64,000 bases of DNA from Tessaracoccus rhinocerotis. Lineage in GTDB: Bacteria; Actinomycetota; Actinomycetes; Propionibacteriales; Propionibacteriaceae. Below, piece by piece: positions 59,215 through 64,000 of this stretch. The notes under the pieces were generated by a model, which was not told the origin of the DNA, did not search any database, and worked only from the letters and a program-made list of their open reading frames with translations. Made by a program: the position numbers and the translations under genes. Positions within the stretch are counted from its first letter, which is position 1. Every line of letters begins with the position of its first letter. The stretch lies in the NCBI RefSeq assembly GCF_007197885.1, contig NZ_VKKG01000001.1, positions 580,334 to 644,333 on the forward strand, written 5' to 3'.

Positions 59215-60075
59215 TCAGCCGACGCGCAGCCTGAGCTCGTTGCGCCAGGGGTCGAGCACCGTGAGGCTGCCCCCATCGAGGGTGGAGTCGACGCCTCGGG
59301 CCTCGAGACGGTCCCGGGCGGCGAGGAGCTCGTCCTCGGTCGGGACGATGATGTCGACGACACCCATGCCGAGGGTGTTGAGGCGCGGGCCCGCCCCCGC
59401 GGAGTTCCACACGTTCATCGCCATGTGGTGGTGGTAGCCCCCCGCGGAGACGAACAGCGCCGAGCTGCCGAACTCCGCCGTGGCGTCGAAGCCCAGCGTG
59501 TCGACGTAGAAGTCCCTGGCCGAGGCGACGTCGCCCACCTGGAGGTGGACGTGCCCCAGCACACCGGAGAGGTCGCCGTCGGCGTAGTTGGTACGCACGA
59601 AGTCGACCGGGTCGAGCCACAGCGTGGCCATCTGCACCTGCCCGTTGTCCCACCTCCACTCGTCGCGGGGGCGATCGTGGTAGAGCTCCACACCGTTGCC
59701 CTCGGGGTCGGTGAAGTAGAAGGCGCGCGAGACCAGGTGGTCGCCGGCGCCGGTGTAGGTCTGCGGAACCTTGGTGAGCATCGACTCCATCGACCTCGCG
59801 AGCGCGGCGGCCGAGTCGAACAGGACCGCGGTGTGGAACAGGCCTGCGTCACCGGAGCGCCCCGGGCGCAGATCCTTCGCCTCCGACAGGCGCAGCACCT
59901 CAGTGCCGCCGAGCCCGAGCACCGCGGCTCCAGGCTCCGTGCGCAACGGGACCAGCCCGACGCCCTCGGTGTAGTACCTGACCATCGTCTCCATGTCGCG
60001 CACCCGGAGTTCGAGGCGATCCATGGTGGTGCCCGCTGCGAGCCGGCCTGCCGAGTGCTGTGTTCCTGTGTTCAT
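59215..60075 (-). CDS. VOC-family protein, catechol-2,3-dioxygenase-like (CatE type)
   Basis: A 286-residue protein with two VOC modules. The first begins MDRLELRVRDMETMVRYYTEGVGL and contains FYFTDPEGNGVELYHDRP with a metal-binding Glu. The second begins GVLGHVHLQVGDVASARDFYVDTLGF, with His at the metal position, and ends LTVDPWRNELRLRV-like. Likely a ring-cleaving or quinone-detoxifying dioxygenase. ATG at 60075 behind AGGAGGT. Confidence 0.82.
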   Translation of the reverse strand: MNTGTQHSAGRLAAGTTMDRLELRVRDMETMVRYYTEGVGLVPLRTEPGAAVLGLGGTEVLRLSEAKDLRPGRSGDAGLFHTAVLFDSAAALARSMESMLTKVPQTYTGAGDHLVSRAFYFTDPEGNGVELYHDRPRDEWRWDNGQVQMATLWLDPVDFVRTNYADGDLSGVLGHVHLQVGDVASARDFYVDTLGFDATAEFGSSALFVSAGGYHHHMAMNVWNSAGAGPRLNTLGMGVVDIIVPTEDELLAARDRLEARGVDSTLDGGSLTVLDPWRNELRLRVG

Positions 60076-60095
60076 GCCCGTGACCTCCTGAAGGG

Positions 60096-60132
60096 TTGAC
60101 GCTTCAAGTATTCCATGAGGTACAAGATTCAA
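60096..60132. promoter_or_regulatory. candidate operator/promoter of the VOC gene
   Basis: TTGACGCTTCAA (60096-60107) is a short imperfect palindrome; 15 bp further lies GTTGAATCTTGTAC on the minus strand. The latter shares GTTGAAnnTTnnAC with the LLM operator. Minus-strand -35 TTGAAT and -10 TACTTG with a 16-nt spacer fit here. Confidence 0.35.
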
Positions 60133-60228
60133 CAAGACCGGTGCCCCGGTTTGGCCACGCAGGGAGCGAGACGGCACAGCACGACCCTCGACCAGGACCT
60201 CGCGGCATCAGCCGGCCGGCGGGCTGGC

Positions 60229-60462
60229 TCAGTCCCCCGCTTCGGCCAGCGCGCGCTTCACGCCTGGCTTGAACCGCTGCTGAGCGCCCTGTTTCGTGAG
60301 GCCGTAGAGCTCACCGATGCGCGACCAGGAGACACCGGCCTCCCGCGCGGAGAGCACGGCAGCACGCTCGGCCGCCTCGGCCGACTCCCGACCCGCGCGC
60401 GCCTGATCCAGCTCGGCCAACGCCTCCGTCTTCGAGCCATCGCCCGACTGCTTCCTCGCCAT
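60229..60462 (-). CDS. small HTH-like protein
   Basis: A 77-residue cytosolic protein. A charged N-terminal helix (LAELDQARAGRESAEAAERAA) is followed by an HTH-like segment: LSAREAGVSWSRIGELYGLTKQGAQQRF. ATG at 60462 is 7 nt behind TACGAT; an in-frame GTG at 60480 lies upstream of that box. It is divergent from the lysine-rich gene across repeats at 60492-60540, so it could regulate both. Confidence 0.7.
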   Translation of the reverse strand: MARKQSGDGSKTEALAELDQARAGRESAEAAERAAVLSAREAGVSWSRIGELYGLTKQGAQQRFKPGVKRALAEAGD

Positions 60463-60469
60463 GCCCCGA

Positions 60470-60475
60470 ATCGTA
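60470..60475 (-). promoter_or_regulatory. -10 box, leaderless start of the HTH-like gene
   Basis: TACGAT on the minus strand, 7 nt before the ATG at 60462. A TTGACG lies 15 nt further upstream and overlaps the repeats at 60492. Confidence 0.55.
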
Positions 60476-60491
60476 TCCACAACACGCCTGC

Positions 60492-60540
60492 GTCAACCAG
60501 AGGTTGACAGCCACAGGGGTGAGTGGTTGAGTGATGTCAA
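60492..60540. promoter_or_regulatory. GTTGAC/GTCAAC inverted repeats in the divergent promoter
   Basis: GTCAACC-AGA-GGTTGAC (60492-60508) is a perfect 17-bp inverted repeat. GGTTGA-GTGAT-GTCAAC (60525-60540) is a second. A further GTTGACC lies at about 60547-60553. TTGACA at 60504-60509 could double as a -35 for the lysine-rich gene. Confidence 0.6.
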
Positions 60541-60570
60541 CATTCCGTTGACCAGACAAGGAGGCCACCA

Positions 60571-60828
60571 GTGGCCAAGAAGAAGGACGCCAAGAAGGCT
60601 GACAAGGTTGAGGACAAGAAGAAGGACGTGAAGGCAGCCAAGGCCAAGTCGGCCGAGAAGGCAGCATCGAAGTCCTCGAAGAAGAAGGACGCACCCAAGA
60701 AGGTCGCAGCCAAGAAGGACTCCTCCAAGGCGGCCAAGAAGAAGGACGCACCCAAGAAGGTCGCGGCCAAGAAGGACTCCGCCAAGGCGGACAAGATGTC
60801 GGCGAAGAAGTCGTCCAAGAAGAAGTGA
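60571..60828 (+). CDS. lysine-rich H1-like basic protein
   Basis: An 85-residue protein, about 40% Lys plus Ala, Asp and Ser, with no hydrophobic core. Two copies of KKKDAPKKVAAKKDS are present. It resembles the Lys/Ala/Pro-rich tails of histone H1-like and actinobacterial HU proteins and probably binds DNA or RNA. GTG at 60571 behind AAGGAGG. Confidence 0.8.
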   Translation: MAKKKDAKKADKVEDKKKDVKAAKAKSAEKAASKSSKKKDAPKKVAAKKDSSKAAKKKDAPKKVAAKKDSAKADKMSAKKSSKKK

Positions 60829-60859
60829 ACCGAAGGGGCGCGCCGCCCCGTTCGATCGA

Positions 60860-60893
60860 GCAGGCCGGTCACCGACTCGTCGGGCCGGCCTGC
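60860..60893 (+). terminator. hairpin after the lysine-rich gene
   Basis: A 9-bp stem GCAGGCCGG/CCGGCCTGC with an inner CCGAC/GTCGG pairing. Followed by GGTCGTTCC. Confidence 0.6.
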
Positions 60894-60917
60894 GGTCGTT
60901 CCCGGCGACGTCCACGA

Positions 60918-60923
60918 TAGGCT
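60918..60923 (+). promoter_or_regulatory. -10 box of trmB, leaderless start
   Basis: TAGGCT ends 6 nt before the GTG at 60930. Confidence 0.55.
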
Positions 60924-60929
60924 CGGGCA

Positions 60930-61649
60930 GTGGTCAACAAGGTATCCCGCCCGCACCGCGGCGTCGTCAGTTTCGTGCGCCGCAGCACCCGCATGAACGA
61001 GTCCCAGCAGAAGGCGTGGGAACGCCTGGCGCCGAGGTTCGTCGTCGACGTCCCCGCGGCAGAACTGGATACCTCCGTGGCCGATGACGCCCACGTCGAC
61101 TGGGACGCGGCGTTCGGGCGCACCGCCCCCCGGATCGTCGAGATCGGCTCGGGCAACGGGGAGTCGCTGGTGGCGATGGCCGCCGCCAGACCGGAGACCG
61201 ACTTCATCGCCTTCGAGGTCTTCGAGCCGGCGGTGGCCTCCACCCTGGGACGGATGGGCCGCGAGGGTGTGGACAACATCCGCGTCGTCCTCGCCGACGG
61301 CGCTCGCGGGCTCGAGGTGCTCTTCGGGTCCGGCGTACTGGACGAGGTCTGGACGTTCTTCGCCGACCCCTGGCACAAGACCCGCCACCACAAGCGCCGC
61401 TTGGTCAACCCGGGATTCGCCGACGTCGTCGCCGACCGGCTCGCCCCCGACGGACTGTGGCGGCTGGCGACCGACTGGGAGGACTACGCGCTCTGGCAGC
61501 GGGAGGTCCTGGACGCCCACCCAAGCCTGGTCAACGTCCACGGCGACTGGGCACCGAGGTTCGCCGAGCGCCCCGTGACCAAGTACGAGGCCCGCGGGCT
61601 CGCAGCCGGGCGCGAGGTGCACGACCTCACCTACCGGAAGCGCACCTGA
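60930..61649 (+). CDS. trmB: tRNA (guanine-N7)-methyltransferase TrmB
   Basis: Makes m7G46 in tRNA. The 239-residue protein has the SAM motif VEIGSGNGESLVAMA, the DPWHKTRHHKRRLV catalytic segment, and a C-terminal RPVTKYEARGLAAG. GTG at 60930 is leaderless. Its stop overlaps the ATG of truA (TGATG), so two tRNA-modifying enzymes are coupled. Confidence 0.95.
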   Translation: MVNKVSRPHRGVVSFVRRSTRMNESQQKAWERLAPRFVVDVPAAELDTSVADDAHVDWDAAFGRTAPRIVEIGSGNGESLVAMAAARPETDFIAFEVFEPAVASTLGRMGREGVDNIRVVLADGARGLEVLFGSGVLDEVWTFFADPWHKTRHHKRRLVNPGFADVVADRLAPDGLWRLATDWEDYALWQREVLDAHPSLVNVHGDWAPRFAERPVTKYEARGLAAGREVHDLTYRKRT

Positions 61650-62458
61650 TGCGCTGGCGGATCGACCTCGCCTACGACGGCACCGACTTCCGTGGCTGGG
61701 CACTCCAGCCCGGGCACCGGACCGTGCAGGGGGTGTTGGAGGGCCACATCGCACAGGTGCTGCGCCTAGCCGAACGGCCCGCCCTGGTGGTGGCGGGTCG
61801 CACCGACGCCGGCGTTCACGCCGCCGCGCAGGTCTGCCACGTGGACCTCGACGGTGACGAGGACATCGCAGCCACCCTCCTGCGCCGGCTCACCCGCGTG
61901 CTGCCGGACGACGTCGTGGTGCGCCGCGTCTCCCCCGCACCGGCGGGCTTCGAGGCCCGCTTCTCCGCGCTCTGGCGCCGCTACTGCTACCGACTCGTGG
62001 ACACCGACCACTCCCCAGACCCCCTGCAACGCCACCGCGTGGCACCCGTCCGCCACCCCGTCGACGTGGAACTCTTCAACGAGGCCGCCGGGCTCCTGCG
62101 CGGGCTGCGTGACTTCGCTGCCTTCTGCAAGCCCCGCGAGCGCGCCACCACCATCCGGGACCTGCGCGAGGTCTCGGCCACCCGGACCAGCGACGGCGTC
62201 GTCGAGGTGCACCTGCTGGCGGATGCGTTCTGCCACTCGATGGTGCGCTCGGTGGTGGGGGCGCTGACGGCCGTGGCCGGAAGGCGTCGCAGCATGGAGT
62301 GGTTGGCCGATGCCAGCGCAAGCACCACCCGCCACAACGAGATCCTCGTGATGCCCGCGCGAGGGCTCACGCTGGAGGAGGTCGGCTACCCCGCCGACGA
62401 CGAACTCGCCGTCCGCGCCGAGCAGGCGCGGGCCGTGCGGACCCTGGAGGACCGATGA
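61649..62458 (+). CDS. truA: tRNA pseudouridine synthase TruA
   Basis: Modifies U38-40 in the anticodon arm. The 269-residue protein has LAYDGTDFRGWALQPGHRTVQG, the catalytic Asp in AGRTDAGVHAAAQ, and RYCYRLVD, FCKPRERAT. ATG at 61649 overlaps the trmB stop; its stop overlaps the next ATG. Confidence 0.95.
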   Translation: MRWRIDLAYDGTDFRGWALQPGHRTVQGVLEGHIAQVLRLAERPALVVAGRTDAGVHAAAQVCHVDLDGDEDIAATLLRRLTRVLPDDVVVRRVSPAPAGFEARFSALWRRYCYRLVDTDHSPDPLQRHRVAPVRHPVDVELFNEAAGLLRGLRDFAAFCKPRERATTIRDLREVSATRTSDGVVEVHLLADAFCHSMVRSVVGALTAVAGRRRSMEWLADASASTTRHNEILVMPARGLTLEEVGYPADDELAVRAEQARAVRTLEDR

Positions 62459-63060
62459 GCCACTACTTCACCAACGACGCAGGCCCGATGGTCACCCGCG
62501 AGGTGGACGCGACGATCTTCGGCATCGACCACACGTTCACCACCGCCAACGGGGTCTTCTCAGGCAGCCGGCTGGACCTGGGCACCAGCGTGCTGCTGCG
62601 CACCGTCGCACCGCCCCAGGAGGGTCACGTGCTCGACCTGGGTTGCGGTTTCGGGCCGATCGCAGTTGGGGTGGCCGCCGCGTCCCCCGGGGTCACCGTC
62701 GACGCCGTCGACGTGAACGAACGCGCCCTGCTCCTCACCGAGCGCAACGCCGAGGCCGCTGGGGTGGCCGCGCGCGTGGCGGCCAGGCTCCCCCACGAAG
62801 TCGGGGAGAGGACCACCTACGACCAGATCTGGTCCAACCCGCCCATCCGGATCGGCAAGGAGGCCTTGCACGACCTGCTGCTGCACTGGCTCCCCCGGCT
62901 CAAGCCGGAGGGAACGGCCTGGCTCGTGGTCAGCAAGAACCTCGGCGCCGACTCGCTCGCCGTCTGGCTGACCGAGCAGGGTTGGCCAACAGCGAAACTG
63001 GCCTCGGCCAAGGGGTTCCGCATCCTGAAGACCACGCACCGTTTGGACCCGGATGCCTAG
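62455..63060 (+). CDS. class I SAM methyltransferase, RsmC/RlmG-like C-terminal domain
   Basis: A 201-residue methyltransferase. The SAM site is [18 protein letters not shown], and the [15 protein letters not shown] motif marks the RsmC/RlmG class, which methylates guanine N2 in rRNA. The N-terminal domain of E. coli RsmC is absent, as often in Gram-positives. ATG at 62455 overlaps the truA stop; third member of the trmB-truA unit. Confidence 0.9.
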   Translation: MSHYFTNDAGPMVTREVDATIFGIDHTFTTANGVFSGSRLDLGTSVLLRTVAPPQEGHVLDLGCGFGPIAVGVAAASPGVTVDAVDVNERALLLTERNAEAAGVAARVAARLPHEVGERTTYDQIWSNPPIRIGKEALHDLLLHWLPRLKPEGTAWLVVSKNLGADSLAVWLTEQGWPTAKLASAKGFRILKTTHRLDPDA

Positions 63061-63063
63061 GAT
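63058..63063 (+). promoter_or_regulatory. -10 box of sodA
   Basis: TAGGAT, with a start near 63070 and a leader of about 46 nt carrying GAAGGGA before the GTG at 63116. It includes the TAG stop of the methyltransferase gene. Confidence 0.45.
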
Positions 63064-63115
63064 GGGCAGGGAACGCGCGGTGACACCGCGGAACGACGGA
63101 GAAGGGACAAGCAAA

Positions 63116-63730
63116 GTGAACTACACACTGCCGGATCTGGACTACGACTACGGTGCGCTCGCGCCGCACATCGCCCCCGAGATCATGGAGCTGCACCACA
63201 GCAAGCACCATGCCACCTACGTCAAGGGCGCCAACACCGCCCTCGAGCAGCTGGCCGAGGCCCGCGCCAACGGCGCCCTCGGCAACGTCAACAAGCTGGA
63301 AAAGGACCTGGCCTTCCACCTCGGCGGCCACATCAACCACTCCGTGTTCTGGAAGAACATGTCCCCGGACGGCGGTGGCCGCCCCGAGGGTGAGGTCGCT
63401 GCAGCCATCGACGAGTTCTTCGGCGGCTTCGACGCCTTCCAGGCCCACTTCAACGCCGTCGCCAACGGCGTGCAGGGCTCCGGCTGGTCCATGCTCGTCT
63501 GGGACACCTTGGGCCAGCGCCTCAACGTGAACCAGCTGTTCGACCAGCAGGGCAACCTGCCGTCGGGGCAGATCTCGCTGCTCCAGCTCGACATGTGGGA
63601 GCACGCCTACTACCTGCAGTACAAGAACGTGAAGGGCGACTACGTCGATGCGTGGTGGAACGTCGTGAACTGGAACGACGTCGCCGAGCGCCTCACCAAG
63701 GCGAAGGCAGCCTCCGCAGCCCTCGCCTGA
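63116..63730 (+). CDS. sodA: superoxide dismutase, Fe/Mn type
   Basis: Dismutes superoxide. The 204-residue protein begins [22 protein letters not shown]; metal ligands are in the [22 protein letters not shown] and [11 protein letters not shown] segments. [16 protein letters not shown] is the usual core. Mn or Fe use cannot be read safely. GTG at 63116 behind GAAGGGA. Confidence 0.96.
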   Translation: MNYTLPDLDYDYGALAPHIAPEIMELHHSKHHATYVKGANTALEQLAEARANGALGNVNKLEKDLAFHLGGHINHSVFWKNMSPDGGGRPEGEVAAAIDEFFGGFDAFQAHFNAVANGVQGSGWSMLVWDTLGQRLNVNQLFDQQGNLPSGQISLLQLDMWEHAYYLQYKNVKGDYVDAWWNVVNWNDVAERLTKAKAASAALA

Positions 63731-63747
63731 CTCAGTCGAGAGTCCAA

Positions 63748-63778
63748 CCGGCCCCGGTCCATCACGGACCGGGGCCGG
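63748..63778 (+). terminator. terminator of sodA
   Basis: A 13-bp stem CCGGCCCCGGTCC with its complement, 5-nt loop, then CTTGTCTC. Also serves the convergent gene beyond. Confidence 0.75.
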
Positions 63779-63811
63779 CTTGTCTCACGGGGCCGACGCC
63801 ACCTCAGCGGG

Positions 63812-64000
63812 TCACTCGTCAGCCTCGACGGTGGGTACCTCCTCGGGCTCGAGCGAGGGCGTCGACTCAGGCGTGGGCGTCGACTCAGGCTCCGGCGTCG
63901 GTTCTGGCGTGGGCGTCGACTCAGGCGTGGGCGTCGACTCAGGCTCTGGCGTCGGCTCCGGCGTCGGTTCCGGCGTGGGCGTCGGCTCCGGCGTCGGTTC
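63812..64000 (-). CDS. C-terminal end of a Pro-Glu-Thr repeat protein (start outside window)
   Basis: On the minus strand an open frame enters at base 64000 and ends at TGA 63812-63814 after 62 codons. It reads as degenerate EPTPEPTP/ESTPTPEP repeats followed by SLEPEEVPTVEADE. Such acidic Pro/Thr repeats usually are spacers in surface or secreted proteins, or tethers at the C-terminus. The frame is convergent with sodA and follows a shared terminator. The domain it belongs to is not visible. Confidence 0.65.
   Translation of the reverse strand, partial: EPTPEPTPTPEPTPEPTPEPESTPTPESTPTPEPTPEPESTPTPESTPSLEPEEVPTVEADE

Noticed and set aside
63820-64000. Plus-strand reading of the terminal repeats as GVGVDSGSG.
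   Set aside because: No start on that strand and a stop-free tail next to a terminator would be out of place; the minus strand gives a TGA-ended EPTP tail convergent with sodA.

Overview
The window is high-GC DNA from an actinobacterium, most likely of the Propionibacteriaceae or a close relative. The pointers are GTG/TTG starts, a mycothiol-linked formaldehyde oxidation pair, the perM-like/purN/purH order, a GuaB3 paralogue beside guaB, HrcA/CIRCE control of groES-groEL, PspC-fused sensor kinases, and many genes whose start codon sits 6-7 nt behind a TAnnnT box (leaderless transcripts). The genus is inferred. No rRNA, tRNA, CRISPR array, insertion sequence or prophage was seen, so this is mostly ordinary chromosomal backbone.

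Layout. 1-7.8 kb (minus): CNNM-type membrane protein (cut by the window edge), purU, mdh, then a one-carbon/purine block reading perM-like > purN > purH > folD > DUF3017. 7.9-13.2 kb: a membrane-anchored two-repeat sensor-like protein, sucC-sucD, and an M23 peptidase. 13.2-17.7 kb: pcrA/uvrD-type helicase, a cardiolipin-synthase-like phospholipase D, and two small membrane proteins. 17.7-21.6 kb: an envelope-stress type cluster with a NarL-type regulator, a PspC-fused histidine kinase and two further PspC proteins. 21.6-31 kb: guaA, cysK-cysE, chorismate mutase, guaB3, guaB, ilvE, groES-groEL. 31.1-32.8 kb: remains of a rearranged ECF sigma factor gene and its partner membrane protein. 32.8-40.2 kb: THUMP-like methyltransferase, S4 protein, a three-gene ABC-2 exporter, and the t6A operon with tsaE fused to a GNAT domain, then tsaB, rimI and tsaD. 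40.2-47.5 kb: DEAD-box helicase with a long RDDR-repeat N-terminus, a GT4 mannosyltransferase, quinone oxidoreductase, nnrD, mscR and an MBL hydrolase. 47.5-56.7 kb: acpS, glmS, a DUF2207-like protein, a degenerate SDR, coaA, an AI-2E family protein, glmM, rpsI and rplM. 56.7-64 kb: a flavin reductase/LLM pair, YccF, an extradiol-dioxygenase-like VOC protein, a small HTH-like protein divergent from a lysine-rich basic protein, trmB, truA, an RsmC-like methyltransferase, sodA, and the repetitive C-terminus of an incomplete gene.

How the genes work together. purU/purN/purH/folD with guaA/guaB form IMP and GMP and manage formyl-tetrahydrofolate; glmS and glmM make amino-sugar precursors; acpS and coaA serve CoA and acyl-carrier metabolism; tsaE/tsaB/tsaD make the t6A37 modification of tRNA. 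mscR plus the MBL protein probably detoxify formaldehyde.

Most unusual points: (i) an ECF sigma gene whose N-terminal tip and region 4 lie on the plus strand while the missing region 2, with two frameshifts, lies inverted about 140 bp upstream; (ii) a recurrent TAnnnT box 6-7 nt before 17 start codons, three of which reuse the TAG stop of the preceding gene; (iii) a divergent promoter carrying several GTTGAC/GTCAAC inverted repeats between a tiny HTH-like protein and an H1-like lysine-rich protein; (iv) two CIRCE operators bracketing the groES promoter.
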